DNA of 64,000 nt, from contig NC_045149.1 in NCBI RefSeq assembly GCF_008831285.2, positions 11,184,417 through 11,248,416 on the forward strand, given 5' to 3'. A model generated the notes under the pieces. That model searched no databases. It saw nothing but the letters and a program-made list of their open reading frames with translations, and was not told the DNA's origin. The position numbers were made by a program, and so were the translations under genes. This stretch comes from Nymphaea colorata. Taxonomy: Eukaryota; Streptophyta; Magnoliopsida; Nymphaeales; Nymphaeaceae. Shown here one piece after another: positions 1 through 13,200 of the stretch (within the stretch, counting starts at the first letter, position 1; each line of letters begins with the position of its first letter).

Positions 1-1431
1 ATTGAAAGAATTAAGCAAAGATACTATGCTCCTATTGGCATGTTCGAGTCACCGATGTCATTCCTCATACGACCCTCGAACCTTCTTTATTTGTCAAGCC
101 ACACGTCTTCTTGATGTCCCCATTATATCTAGTCTTTACTTGAACCGGGTAAAGACCATCACTAGTTCAGTCCTCGAAGAAGCACCAATCCTATCTTGTG
201 GTCCTTGATTACAAATTTAGATGGAGTAAATTCAAAATTGTAGTTGTTGTCAGATGTAAACCGATCCACAGAAATCAGATTATGTGCTATCTTGGAAACA
301 TGCATGTTATTTTTCAAAATAAAATCAGTTCCTTGAATGTCCTGTAAGTCCCCTACGTGAGAAATGGGGAGGAACTTACTGTTTCCAACCATTACGGATT
401 CTGAGCCCAAGTAAGCCTGTTTGATCTCCATATGCTCGTCACTAGCAACAATATTATTGGTTGCTCCTGTATCTGGATACCAATATTCATTACCTGATTC
501 CTGTAATGCTAAGGCTGAGAATGCACGGGGATTAATATCCCAGCACGTCTTGGCTGTGTGACCCTTACGACCACAATATTGACACTCAATGAGTTTCTTA
601 GGCGGTTGAGGAGCTGATGGTTGTTGAGGATTCTGCTAAGAACCAGTTATTTGATGATGCTGGTTACTACTCTGCCATGTCCACCTCGTCCTTGATAAAA
701 ACCTCGACCATGCCCATGTCCACGACCTCATATGGTATTGAACACTGTTATAGTGACTTGTTTCTCCATGGGTGATTCAGCAACATCATGTTTCATAAGT
801 TGAAGACATGTTTCTTGATTTAGTAGAAGATCATAGAGTTCACCAAAGCTAGGCATTTTTGCAGTAGACGTGACTAAAGAGGTGACCAGAATCTCATACT
901 TTGATGGAAGTCCATTGAGTACGGTTTGAACCAAATCTTCATTTGGCATATGACAACCAGCAGCATCAAGAGAATCAACTAGCATTTTAACTTTCTGCAA
1001 ATAAGAGACCATATCCGAGTTAGCTTTCTTGATGAACATTAGCTCCTTCTTTAATAACATGACTCGCAGTGGAGACGGTGAACCATACGATTCTTCCTGT
1101 ACCATCCAGGCTTCTCACGTTGAGTGAGTCCTAATTATTTGACTGAGAACGGCTTCAGAGACAGTTGCTTTAATCCAACTTGAAACCAGTTGGTCTAATT
1201 TCCTCCATATGGTGAACTCAGGATTGGGTTCATCTTTGCCATTTCTTATAATGGTTTATAGTGGAGCTTCACCTGATCCATCAACAAACTTCATCAGATC
1301 TTGAGATATCATCACCGATTCAAGTTGACTCCTCCATAGCAAATAGTTATCTCCGTTTAGCTTCATAGAAACGAGAGTTGCAATTGATGAAGACGACGCC
1401 ATATGCTGGATGGCTTGTAGCTCTGATACCA
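1..1431 (-). mobile_element. Ty1/copia retrotransposon, 5' part (gag, zinc knuckle, protease), degraded
   Basis: On the minus strand the order is that of a copia polyprotein: gag start at 1402 (MASSSS..., with KLNGDNYLLWRSQ), a UBN2-type gag segment at 1105-728 (YLQKVKMLVDSLDAAG, LNGLPSKYEILVTSL), a CCHC zinc knuckle at about 584-543 (CQYCGRKGHTAKTC, CX2CX4HX4C), and the aspartic protease start at about 473 (PDTGATNNIV). After that comes the pre-integrase region (162-431), ending near a DGLYPV-like stretch. Frames shift and stop between these blocks, so it is not an intact coding sequence. The element runs off the left edge; integrase, RT and RNase H would lie outside. Gag normally packages the RNA and the protease matures the polyprotein; here they are fossils. 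Family assignment is firm; exact boundaries are not. Confidence 0.85.
1420..1431 (-). other. Primer-binding site (initiator tRNA-Met type)
   Basis: The minus strand reads TGGTATCAGAGC, the usual copia primer-binding site complementary to the 3' end of initiator methionine tRNA. It lies 18 bases before the gag ATG at 1402. This fixes the orientation of the element and implies that its 5' LTR should lie at coordinates above 1431. Confidence 0.8.
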
Positions 1432-2433
1432 CGAAAGAAATGAGAAACAAAAGAGATAGAAAGTGACGACTCAAGAGGATGAGTATGAGTAACTCTCTTG
1501 CATTATCAGCTGCATGAGTATTCCTTGATTTATGTAAAAGTATTTGTGATACGTTACAAGGTTACAACGTGTGGTGTAAAGATAGAAAGAATACAATGTT
1601 ACAAGGTTGGTACAACAAAGGTAAGAATCCAACATTACAATGGCATCAATACAGCCAAGGAGTTACGCATATAATTTGGAATTTGAAAATTCTTTCCTTG
1701 GCTGAGTCGATACTCCACCTGATAATCTTTTCTTGCCTTGTTCATTTGTTGATTTCTCCTTGACATTTAGAGAATCTTTCACACAAATCTGAATCCAAGG
1801 GTCAAAATAAGTTAAATCATGGATCCAAAGTTAAACCAAGATGTGAACGCATCTTCATTGAAGATTTTATAGCTACAGTATGGCTTAAAATGATGCCAAT
1901 ACATTGTACAACCATATATAGTCTCAATTTTGTGAATTTTATGATGTATTTTAAAGTAAGGAAAATTCCATTCCGAATTTTCTCTTTCACCGAGTGGTTA
2001 TCCATGGGATACCCTATCCTTGGCTTCCATGGCGTAAGAGCAATCCATTTTCACACTCAAGTGCCCCTGAGAGCTTCCAGTGTACTGCTCGACCCTCCAA
2101 AAAGTTGGGGATTTCCCTGGCCAGGAGATTTCTTTTCCATGTGGTTTTGCTGGTTTTTTCAGGTTCGCATCGAAGCTTTGGGAGAAATCACAAGGGCATA
2201 TGGATTCCCAAACATTTTTGCACTTGATGCGACTGAGGCCTATTGTGGTCGGTCTGCTCTTCACCTCTTCATATTTTCCTTCTTCCTGGGATAGGGTGTG
2301 GATTTTCAACGTCTGATACAACAACAAGGGACATGGGAGATGCTCTCCATGCATGGAGCCTTTGGATCGTAGCAGGGTCATCACATCATCTCAGAGCACC
2401 AGCCAGCCATGCCGCGGGCAGTGTTCTAATATC
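1432..2433. other. Probable 5' LTR of the copia element and unassigned spacer
   Basis: By position next to the primer-binding site, the first few hundred bases should be the 5' LTR in minus orientation, but I find no clean TG...CA end and no second LTR to compare with. The rest (about 1890-2384) holds overlapping open frames on both strands of 60-134 codons. None resembles a family I know and they share the same bases, so I do not call a gene. Confidence 0.35.
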
Positions 2434-2441
2434 ACAAGTTG

Positions 2442-2632
2442 TAGGGGTGGAGATAGAAATTTTTCATAGGGGGACCGAATTAAAGTTTCTAAACCTTGAC
2501 TAGAGCCGAAATGTCATTTTTTTGAAAATTTTTATATAGAACAAATGAATTTTATTACATGTAATTTGTTTTTTAAACAAAAAATTGAGGTGGGGTCAGG
2601 CCCATGTGGGCCTTACCTTAGCTCTGCTCCTT
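2442..2632. mobile_element. hAT-like MITE (palindrome family), copy 1
   Basis: The termini TAGGGGTGGAGATAGAAAT and (reverse complement of the right end) AAGGAGCAGAGC match the CAGGGGCGGAGCC-type ends seen at 50376-50568 and elsewhere here. The flanks ACAAGTTG (2434-2441) and ACCAGTTG (2633-2640) agree at 7 of 8 bases, which fits the 8-bp target duplication of hAT elements. The internal GGCCCATGTGGGCC corresponds to the palindrome of the other copies. No coding capacity. Confidence 0.65.
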
Positions 2633-2640
2633 ACCAGTTG

Positions 2641-4600
2641 GATCCCTGAAACAACTCGAGCTTGAAGAATAGTTCAGTTAAGATTTTGTTTTAGTGTTTT
2701 TGTGTGATTGACTGAGTGAATTGAATATCAATATGTTAATTATTTACTCTTCTGTGAACATTCATTTGCTTGATTAATAAAGTATCATTTTAGTATTTGT
2801 GGATCTAAAACATTCCTTTAACATGTTCCCTATGGATTTGACCTTTAGTCACCATTCATTGAGAGTTAAGGAAATTTATTTGTTGGTGCAGACTCTTTCT
2901 GTTTACTCACGACCAAAAATAAAAGAATGTCGCATATTACTCCACTACTAACCATTGGGCAATGTTAATGATATTATTGACCAACAATAGCCTTTATATA
3001 CTAATGAGGAAACACAAAAATTAAAATTGTGTCAATAAAGGATCTAGATTTCATTCTAGAGACATACATGGCAATGGATCGACCTCTACACAAGCAGGCA
3101 CCAAGATGAGAAAGGCAGCAGCTCGAAAACTAAGGAGATTGTTCACTCTTGTGACAAAATGATAAATATTGCCAAATAAAAGAGAAAATATCCCCTGCAC
3201 ATTATGTAACTTGCAACTCATTTTTATGGTGGAAAATAGAGCTCCTAGGTGAATGTTGAAGGGAGGTACATTGAATGTGAGTTCATCTCTGAACCATGCT
3301 AAAAACAGTCATTTTCTTTCTCTCTCTTCAAATACTCTTTTATGCTAAAAACAGTCATTTTCTTTCTCTCTCTTCGAATACTCTTTTAAACAATAGTGAA
3401 GTCAAGTAAATTAGCTCTTTGAAATTTAACCAAGATTGGTGTTACTGGCCTTTAAATTTTCTCTTGAAGTCAGGGTAATTCCAGCGTACAATAGTTTCAT
3501 TGAGCTGGTTATTTCCATGAACAAAAAAATGTAGTTGATGTGTGCTATTGATCTTGGACATAACCTGATTTTTATGGAGTTTTCATGTATATGTTGCATT
3601 TGTACCAACACTAAGATTGATGCATGCATGTAACTATTTGCAAGAACAAAAGGTTTCTTACTTGCATTGCTTGCTTAATTTTTTTACTTTTTGTGTCATT
3701 GTTTTTTTGGAATAATCCTTTGAACCAAGCAAAATTTTCATTTAATTGTTTGTATGGCTTGTGGAAGATAGTTTTTACAACCTTTTCTTTTTGGGTCCCA
3801 AAACAGTTTTGATTTTTTTTTTTACTTATATAGTGCATCATGGAGAGTTGGCTACTATTAACTTTAGATATTACAATGGCAAAAGGGACAAAAAGTAACA
3901 ACCATACGCTAGTAAAATAGCCAACAAAAACTTTCACAATAATAAAGGTTGAGATTTGAGATCTTCAGGGAAGGAACTGCATTATTTGATACCTAGCATT
4001 CATTTTCTGTAGAATTATGTTATTGGTTGGCCCCACTCAAGCTTGTCATTAGAAAGCAAAAACAAAACAAAAAAACTTGTATTACAAGAAGTTGTACAAT
4101 ATAAACAATAAGGCACATGTTATCTTGCAAAAAACTCTATGTTTATATGCCATTGTCCTTTTCTTCACATGTATATGAGAACAACATACACTCAATTGTT
4201 TCTCATTTTCTAGCTAGGTAAGCTCGAGTTAAGTGGACAAGTACCAAATTATTCCATTAATATAGATTCTCTCCAGGTACCAAAATTATCTTGACCATTC
4301 GCTTGACATTCTTTAGTCCAACTCCTCTCTTGGTGATATTATATCTTGTTGTTGGTATTTATAGGCATAGACAAAAATTAAATGAGTTTGGGATGCCGGA
4401 CACAGCCATTGGTGTGACTAACTGGAGTGCTACTGAATAGTTAGTGCTAAACAGAGGGCAAGTGACCCAAGGTGTAATATCGACGTTTTTTCTTGAGTGT
4501 ACGGCAACTGCATCAGGGTCCAGACCCGGACCCGTGTTGCCCTCCCTCCTGTTACCTGTAGTGGAAGGGCCCAACGTTAAGGATTTCCTTCCTCTGTCGA
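2641..4600. other. Intergenic AT-rich spacer
   Basis: Apart from the tandem repeat at 3296-3387 I see nothing recognisable. Short open frames at 3426-3937 are low-complexity and unlike known proteins. Confidence 0.5.
3296..3387. repeat. 46-bp tandem duplication
   Basis: A unit beginning ATGCTAAAAACAGTC occurs at 3296-3341 and again at 3342-3387 with a single visible difference (A at 3330, G at 3376). The near identity suggests a recent duplication. Confidence 0.9.
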
Positions 4601-4866
4601 TGTTTTGAGTTTGATGGAAGAGAAGAACAAACAGAAAAGGGAGCTGGCAGAAACGAAGAGGAAGTTGAAGAAGAAGAGGAACCGAGGGGGAGCAAGAAGG
4701 TGGCGTGACGCAGGTAATTGTTTCCCGCCCTTTCTATCTAGTTATGCTTCTCCCTCTCGCTTCTCTGTTACGCTCTTTGCTCTCTCTCACACCTGCTCCC
4801 TCATTCTCACCCAAACTCCCTTGTTCTCATTCTCCTTCGCATGACCTCTCTCGCTCTCTCTCTCTT

Positions 4867-4904
<38 letters not shown>

Positions 4905-5300
4905 CACTCCCTCACTCACCTCACTGACCCTCTTGAGCTCTCCCTCATGTTGTCTCCCTCCTAGTCTCTCTTATCCTCGTTACCATTGTCAAGCACACAG
5001 TCCCTCTCTCGCACCTTCCCACACACATACTCTCATATTCCCTCTCTCTATTTGACACTCTCCCTATCAAACACCGAACGACATCTCCCTCTTGCTCACT
5101 CTCTTGCAGACCCTCAATGCTCAGCTGACTCTCTTGTTTTCTCATTTTCATTACATATTGGTGCAGTTTGGGTTGGATTGCACATTAGGTATGCATTTTT
5201 TCCCCTTTTCTAATGATAAGGGTGTTGGATGCAATGGCAATGGATTGTCATCGGCAGGGCCAAACGTTAGGGGTAGCTGTTGTAGATGACTATATCAATT
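4601..5300 (+). other. Purine-rich then CT-rich block, possible fragment of a 5' exon
   Basis: From an ATG at 4614 a lysine-rich stretch (MEEKNKQKRELAETKRKLKK...) runs to a donor-like GCAG/GTAATT near 4710. Next comes a long CT-rich tract with a (TG)n microsatellite at 4870-4902. This resembles the first exon and leader of a plant gene, but no matching downstream exon is seen and the peptide is low-complexity. Treat it as a possible gene fragment only. Confidence 0.2.
4870..4902. repeat. (TG)n microsatellite
   Basis: An uninterrupted TG run of about 16 repeats within CT-rich DNA. Confidence 0.95.
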
Positions 5301-6290
5301 GGAGCCCCGTAAGATGGGTGAGCATAGTTGAACAAACTTATTTTTGTTGAATTTTTGCCCTAAAAGTGTTGTTAATCATCTTGTTGGCATGATGGATTTA
5401 CATTTGAAGCATTTAAGGAGCATGGTAAAGATCTTATTACATTAGTGAAGGTTTAAAACTAAGCTAGCAGGGTCTTAATACATGTTATCTTGTATATGAA
5501 TGCAGTGTAACTTGTGGTGAGAAAGAAACTATGCAAACTTACATGTTAAATGTACGGTTTGGGAAAAGACAGAAGGTGCAAGTTGTTAGAGGTCAGACAT
5601 GCACTACAGCACGATAGAAATACTCGTTTCTTGTTTATTCGATTGATTTTATGCTCTTGCTAGTGAATGAGATTGTCTTGTCATTGGATGGTTAATGGAG
5701 AATCATAATTATAGTGGTGATGCTTCAACAGGGCGTTAACCATCTAGATCCAGTGTCATGAACCATTGTTGACAACATGAGGGTGTGCTTGTAATTAATG
5801 GATTGGGGGTACATCATGTTTGAGTTAAGTGAGTGATTGATGTGCTGAATGGGAGACTTGGGGTTCAGATAAGTTTGTCTTGACCTTGTAAGAAAGAAAA
5901 AATTGAAAGAAATGTCCTATAGGTAGATTGAAGTTCTCGGCACTTTCTATAATCGATAACCCTCGACTTGATAGTCCTTCTACTACCTAATAGATTTTTA
6001 AAGTGAAATGTATGAAGAAATTTATTGCTTTGAGGTTTTACAATTGGACTAGGTACATCGAACAGACCCTGAGCGATAGGATCCAGTGCTTGATCTTGTT
6101 TTGGTAGTTGTGGATGTGTGCGACATGTATGATGACATTCCAGGCCAATCTCTGCCTTGGGCTACATTGAGATTGCTTATTGCATTTCCGAAGTGTGGAC
6201 TATTAGAATCCTTGGATCCCATGAATGTATTTTTGTTTGAATGATGAGTGCGTGTGTGTATTTTTTGACATAAAAATATATATGAAAGAT
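5301..6290. other. Unassigned spacer before the tandem duplication
   Basis: AT-rich DNA with no convincing coding frame; nothing recognised. Confidence 0.4.
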
Positions 6291-8874
6291 TGTTTGATTG
6301 TCTTATAATATTATGTAATTGCATATGCATTATAGAAATTATAACTGTTTAGGACAGCTTAAGTGGAGTATCAACTCAAGTACTTCATCAACCCCGATTG
6401 TGTATTAGTGTGCATCCTAACATGATATCTACTTAAGACGGCTACAAGCCAACTATGGATCAAAACTACTCTTTGTGATTCAGCTTTCATATGGATTAAC
6501 TATTATGTGATCTTTGTTGCATTGTCATGGTGAAATGACATAATTGAATGGGCTAACGGGTAGAGGTACTCATAGAATGTGATTTGACTAGGAAAGAGTA
6601 TTATTTAAATGTGACCTTCTTATAAAGGCAGTTTGGGAGCTGGTTGCACTCGTGAAGTGAACCAACCTTGTGTGCTAACCAATCCTATTATGGATATGTT
6701 TTCATAATGATAAATTAAGAAAGAATAATTGGTTGAAGGCCAGTAGGTTATAATAATATGTTAGGGATACATCCCGCCCTCACCACTAGTCTTGCCTGCT
6801 CAGAGCATAGGCAGTGCAAGATCCTATGATTCTGTTATGTGTTGTACTTGGAGCATTGGGCTCTCACCTTCTCAATATGAGTGTCATATGGAAGGTTGAA
6901 CAAGTCCCCTTGAAATACACACATCTTTAGTGGATTGCTTTAATACTGCAACGTGTACAAATCTGTATTGTTTTCGGCTACCACAAGGGTTGTCTTTCGA
7001 CTAAAGGTCGCTTGTGGTGTGCACGTGTTTGTATTTGGCACCCACAGGAGTTGTCAAGTAACTAAATCGATGTGACTGAAATGAACATGAATGAAATGAA
7101 TGTGATTAGTAAGTGTATTGATTGTGACCTTCGAGTAACCCTTACATATTGTAGAGTATAAAAGAGATTACGACGATAGTTTGTGAAAAAACATGTATGC
7201 ATCATTATATCAAGTAATTTTGTTTTCTTTTATATGTTTGGTTTCCAGATTTGAGCCTTACCTCAGAGGTTAAAGATTATCTGGTTTGTCATCATACTAA
7301 GAAGACTCAGTCTTCTGTTGTTATTTTTTTAGGGTTTGGTGGACCCAAGGCAACAGGTTGATTAGGTGACTCAACTCACTTTCTACTAGAGAGATTTTGT
7401 GTATATTCGTGTCGGCGAGTCATGTTTTTGTTTCAATGATGTTTTGTTCTTGTTTAGACTAATGTTTTATTTTGGAGGCATTTTTTGTTATGAAAGTCAT
7501 TGATAAATGTGAAGTCATTTTGTATTGTTTTAGTGTATAAATGAATTATTCGCCCCACTCTTTTTTTTATTTGCATAGCTTCATTTTGATTGTTGTGTTG
7601 TCGCACCTTGATATGTTATGTTATTTTGAAAGAAAAAAAAAAATTATGGGTAAAATATTGGGGTGTGACACAAGGCCAAGCAACCCACATATAAAACTAA
7701 AAGACCAGATTTGAAAATTTGTCAACATTGGATGCCTACTAGTTTCAAAAATCCTAAGCTACAAAGATTTATATTATCAAATGCAACCATCTATGCTAGA
7801 ACAAGCCTGTGGAAGGAGGCCTCCAACCTTTATTAAAGGAAGATAATTACAAAATGTGAGCATCCATGCTCTATGAGAACCTTCAATGCATGATAGAGAT
7901 ATAACTAGTTGCCCAGATATGCGACAAATAGAGCATATTTAACATGCATCTACAATGTGATAGACTATCCCTACTAACTTTAATCCTTTACATTAGACCT
8001 TCTTTACTTATTCCAATTTAACTTATAATATCAAGGCCTAGTCCAACTATACTTGACCACAATATGAGATCTATTTGTTGGCTGAGCATGATGAGTATTT
8101 CATTTTACTTCCCAACAAGAGACATGCAGACCCTACCATTTTCTCCATCCTTAGAGAATACCAGACCAGCTTTCAGTGCCCCAAGGTGATGCCTCTACTA
8201 TACTTCAACTTGCATATCGATATCCACCTTTTGCAGCATAAAAAATTGATGCAATAGGAGATCAAAGCAAAGTCTGGCCACTTTATAGTCCATGCCCCAT
8301 CCATTGCATCAACCCCCTTGGGGATAGGGTGAGGTTTATGTGTCTCCAAATCAATTATTGGAATAGCCAGATCTCATTGAATGATGTTTACTCTACCAAT
8401 TTTTGAGAGACCAGACCTAAAGGCAATTTCCATTGGTCTGATCTAGTATACTAGCATTATCCTAAATTAGTATTTGGTCAAAAGCATGTCAACTGCTGGA
8501 ACATTGCCAATCTTGTGCATATAGAAAGCTAGTGGGTTAGGCTTGACATTGTCCATACCTAGCCCAATACTACCAATCTAAATGTGTCACTTATAATGGT
8601 TTGTTAGGTCATGACATTCAAGAGATATCTCCAATTGACATTCTGAATTTTTATCATTTTCTTATTTCCTAAAATTTTTCCTTTCCCTTTTCATGAAAAT
8701 TTCTTATAAGGCATCGACAAAATAAGCCAAGGTCAATAAGTGAAACACACTACCATAACTTCTTTACAATGTAACATTTTCAAAAGGTCATCGGTTAAAT
8801 AACTTTTCTTATGTAAGAACTGATTTAGAACTCTTTTTAGATATTTCTAGCCATAATATTAAGTTGAATGGACC

Positions 8875-9075
8875 CATGGTGGAGCCAGAAATTCCTGGCT
8901 ATGGGGCAGTACTAACAGATTAAATTTTAAACTTTGAAGGTCACATGCATATAAATAAATAAAATTTGTATAAATAAATAAAAATTAAGAAGCTAGCCGT
9001 ATATAAATAAGGTAATTTTTGGGGGTGGGGGTGTAAGCAATGGCCCACATGAGCCGGCACCTTCCTCCGCTACTG
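8875..9075. mobile_element. hAT-like MITE (palindrome family), copy 2, with perfect 8-bp target duplication
   Basis: The 201-bp element starts CATGGTGGAGCCAGAAATT and its right end reverse-complements to CAGTAGCGGAGGAAGG. It is flanked on both sides by AATGGACC (8867-8874 and 9076-9083), a perfect 8-bp target-site duplication as expected for hAT insertion. It has no coding capacity, so mobilisation would have needed a transposase from elsewhere. It is present in copy 1 of the tandem duplication only. Confidence 0.85.
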
Positions 9076-9364
9076 AATGGACCAAACAAAAGGTGCCAAT
9101 TTGTTCACGCTCAGCTCATTCTTTTGGTAAGCTCAAACTCAAACTGAAGCTAACAAACAATTCATTTTCTGCTGTTTACAAGCTACACAATTTGTATTTA
9201 AACCTTTCAGCTAAGGTACTGCATTATATTTCAAGATCGCAAGCAAAATAAAATAAACTACACTTATAGCATAGGAGCTCAAAAACTAATAAAAGAATGA
9301 AACATTTATCGACATCATATGTCTCATTTAACATGCCTATGAGAAAATCCCTAAACATTAGAGG

Positions 9365-9500
9365 GTGTTTGATATCCTTTCTTGGATTGCCAAGAATGGG
9401 ATAACCTGTTTCTTAAATCCCAGGATAGGAGAAACCATGAGGGAGGGAAACTGTTCTTTTGTCTTTTTCACTGCGTAAAAGTTTCCATGGCACCCTTAAA
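9365..9500. mobile_element. Possible MITE end
   Basis: GAGGGTGTTTGATATCC resembles the GGGGGTGTTTGA terminus of the Tourist-like element at 16912. No matching right terminus was identified, so this is tentative. Confidence 0.25.
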
Positions 9501-10051
9501 GAGTTGCCCATAATAAGAAACACATCTAACCTTTGGTTATTGATATTGCTCAAACAAATATCGTTTTTGCACCTTTGGTTAATTAACCTTTATATCATAT
9601 AAGACGGGGTTAATTGTGATAAAAGCTAATCCTGAACAAAAAAATGTTTCAATATTAGTTTATATTATCAATACATGACTAATTATATTGGAATTAGTTA
9701 TTTGTTATTCAAAATAGTTATATGACAATGTTCTTTTCCATATACATGCAAGAAAGTTATTCAAGGAAGGCCACAGTACTTTACAATATCAGATATAGTT
9801 TTTCATGTCATTTTTTAGAAAACCTTATCTTTTTTCATGTTAAATTTTAATGTTTTATCAACATTAGTTTTTTTTTTCATTTTCTAATTATTTTTTTAAG
9901 AGCTCTACAAAAAGGGAATTAACCTGAATGAAATAACAACGACATGCTTAAGTCAAAACAATTTCAGTCACACCACTTAGTACACATTGTTTAGGCTTCA
10001 ACTCAAACAACTATAGAGAAGAATAATGGATAGTATTGTGCAAACAATCAA

Positions 10052-10210
10052 GTAGTTTTCACCCAAGGCAGACAGATCAAGGACCATATCTTCTGGGCTA
10101 ATGAGATGGTTAATTCGGAGGAGTTCTTGAACAAGGGTGGGTGTTTTCTCAAACTTGACATTTTAAAGGCATATGACGGAGTTTCATGGACCTTTCTTAA
10201 GAATAGTATG
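10052..10210 (+). pseudogene. LINE reverse transcriptase fragment (end of duplication copy 1)
   Basis: An uninterrupted 53-codon frame reads VVFTQGRQIKDHIFWANEMV then NSEEFLNKGGCFLKLDILKA then YDGVSWTFLKNSM. This is the N-terminal RT block of plant LINEs, with the F(T/I)xGRQI and KLDxxKAYDxVSW motifs. It stops dead at 10210, where the next duplication unit begins. In copy 2 the first part is out of frame by one base (ACCCAAGG here, ACCAAGG at about 13291), so copy 1 keeps the older reading frame at this point. Confidence 0.85.
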
Positions 10211-13200
10211 TTTGATTGTTTGATTGTCCTTAAATAATATGTAATTGCATATGCATTCTAGAAATTATAATTGTCTAGGACAGCTTATTGACATTGATTG
10301 TGCATTAGCAAACATCCTAGCATGATATCTGCTTAGGACAACTATGAGCTAACCACGTATTGGGACTACTTTCTGTGATTCGGCTTTTGTATGAATTAAT
10401 TATTATGTGATTTTTGTTGCATTGTCATGCTGAAATTACATGATTGAATGGACTAACGGGTAGAGGTACCCATAGAGTGTGATTTGGCTAACCCAAAGTA
10501 TTAATTAAATGTGTGACCTTCTTCTAAAGGTAGTTTGAAGTCTAATTGCATTCGTAATGTAAACCAACCTTGTGTGCTAACCAATCACATTATGAATGTG
10601 TTTCCATAATGATAAATTAAGAAATAATAATTGATTGGAGGCCAGTGGGTTATGACAATATGTTTGGGATATATCCCACCCTCGCCACTAGTCTTGCTTA
10701 CTCGTAGTGTAGGCGGTGCAAGACCATAAGATATTATTATGTGTTGTGCTTGGAGCATTGGGCTCCTACCTTCCCAACATGAGTGTCCTATGGAACAACT
10801 CCCCTTGAAATACACACATCTTTGGTGGATTGCTTTACTGCTGCAGTGTGTACAAATGTGTATTGTTTTGAGCTACCACGTGGGTTGTCTTCTGACTGAA
10901 GGTTGTTTGTGGTGTGCATGCACTTGTGTTTTCCACCATAAGAACTGTCAATTAACTAAATCAAATGTGATTGAAATAAACATGAATGAAATGAATGTGA
11001 CTAGTAAGTGTGTTGATTGTGACCTTTGAGTAACCCTTACATATTGTAGGGTATAAAAGAGATTACAATGATAGTTTATGAAAAAGCATGTATATCATCG
11101 TTATACTAAGTAATTATCTTTCCTTTTATATGTTTGTTTCTCAGATTTGTGCCCTTACCTTAAAGGTTAGAGATTTATCTGCATAATACAAAGACTCGGC
11201 CTTCTGTTATTATTTTTTAGGTTTTGGTGGGCCCAGAGCAACATGTTGATTAGATAACTCAACTCACATTCTACTGGAGAGACCTTGTGTATATTTGTGC
11301 TGGTGCATCATGTTTTAATTTCATAGATGTTTTGTTTTTGTTTAAACTGATGTTTTATTTTGGAGGCATTTTTGTCATGAAAGTCATTGATAAATGTGAA
11401 GTCATTTTGTATGAACTATTTTAGTGCATAAATGAATATTTTGCCTCACTGTTATTTTGATTTGTGTATCTCCATTTTGATTGTTGTGATGTTGCACCTC
11501 AACGTGTTATGTTGAACGAAAAAAAAATGGGGGGTAAAAAGTTGAGGTGTGAGACAAGGTCAAGCAACCTGTAAATAAAACTAAAGAAATTCATCGACAT
11601 TGGATGCCTACTAGTTTTAAAAATCCTAATCTACAAAGATTCAGGTGATCAAATGCAACCATCTATGCTAAAACATGCATGCGGAAGGAGGCCTCCAACC
11701 TTTCTTAAAGGAAGATAATTACAAATGCGAGCATCCATGCTCTATGAGAACCTTCAATGCATGATAGTTGATATAGCTAGTTGCCTAGATATGTGACAAA
11801 TAGAGCATATTTAACATGCATCTACAATGTGATCGGCTATCCCTACTAACTTTAGTCCTTTACGTCAGACCTTCTTTACTTATCCCAATTTAACTTATAA
11901 TATCAAAACCTAATCCAACTATACTTAACCACAATATGAGGTCTATTTGTTGGCTGAGCAGGATGAGTATTTCATTCTACTGCCCAACAAGAGATATGAA
12001 GACCTTACCCTTTTCTCTATCCTTAGAGGGTACTACACCAGTTTTTAGTGTCTCAAGGTGAAGCCTCTGCTATATTTCAACTTGCATATCAGTGCCTACC
12101 TTTTTGCATCATAGAAAATTGATGCAATAGGAGTTCAAAGCAAAGTCTGGCCACTTAATAGTCCCTACCCCATCCATTGCACCAACCCCCTTGGGGATAG
12201 GGTGAGGTTTATGTGCTTAGAAGAATTAGCTATCTCTAAATCAATTATTGGAATAGTCAGATCTCATTGAATGATGTTTGCTCTATCCATTTTTAAGGGA
12301 CCAGACCTAAGGGAAATTTCCATTGGTCTGATCTAGTATACTAGAAGTATCTTAAATTAGTAAGTTGTTTGGTCAAAAGTATGTCAACTGCTTGAACTTT
12401 GCCAATCTTGTGCATATAGAAAGCTAGTGAGTTAGGCTTGACATTGTCCCTATCTAGCCCATTACTACCAATCTAAATGTGTCACTTATAATGGTTTGTT
12501 AGGTCATGGCATTTAAGAAATATATCTCCAACTGACATTCTGAAATTTTGTGATTTTCTTATTTCCTAAAATTTTTCCTTTCATTTTTCATGAAAATTTC
12601 AATATCAACAAAATAAGCCAAGGTAAAAAAGTGAGACGCACTACCATAACATCTTTACAATGTAAAATTCTCAAAAGGTCATCGGTTAAATAACTTTTCT
12701 TGAAGAGTTGTCCATAATAAGAAACACATCTAACTTTTGGTTATTGATATTCCTCAAACAACAAATATCATTTTTGCACCTTTGGTTAATTAACTGCATA
12801 TCATATAGGATGGGGTTAATTGTGATAAAAACTAAGATATCCTGAACAAAAAAATGTTTCAATATTAGCTTGTTTGTCATCCCCGATATTATCAATACAT
12901 GACTAATTATATGGGAATTAGTTATTTGATATTTAAAATAGTTATATGACAATGTTCTTTTCCTTATACATGCAAGAATGTTATTCAAGGAAGCCCACGG
13001 TACTTTACAAGGTCAGATACAGTTTTTCATGTCATTTTCTAGAAAACCTTATATTTTTTTCATGTTACTTTTTAATGTATTATGAACATTAGCTTTTTTT
13101 TTTCAATTCTTAATTATTTTTTTGAGAGCCTTATCTACAAAAAGGGAACTAAACCTAAATGAAATAACAAGGGCATGCTTAAGTCAAAACAACTTCAGTC

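Larger units (their letters stand above)
6291..10210. repeat. Tandem duplication, copy 1 (3.9 kb)
   Basis: This segment is collinear with 10211-13441 over almost its whole length at clearly recognisable identity. Shared landmarks include TGTAATTGCATATGCATT (6315 and 10240), the GGGTGTGA(C/G)ACAAGG junction (about 7663 and 11545), AGGCCTCCAACCTTT (7818 and 11689) and GGTCATCGGTTAAATAAC (about 8786 and 12677). It ends at GAATAGTATG (10210), exactly where the second copy still continues into reverse transcriptase. Copy 1 contains about 690 bases (roughly 8805-9495) missing from copy 2, including a hAT MITE. Most of the unit is non-coding. The GGGGTGTGACA near 7663-7673 resembles the end of a plant Ty3/gypsy LTR, but I see no primer-binding site beside it. 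Confidence 0.85.

Noticed and set aside
1890-2384. Overlapping frames on both strands (up to 134 codons)
   Set aside because: Mutually exclusive, no recognisable motif, and no supporting splice or promoter context.
4705-5213. Frames rich in Ser, Leu and Cys-Val repeats
   Set aside because: Produced by CT and TG microsatellite sequence.
7600-7680. GGGGTGTGACA as the end of a Ty3/gypsy LTR
   Set aside because: The phrase fits, but no primer-binding site follows and no gypsy protein is nearby; kept only as a remark in the duplication entry.
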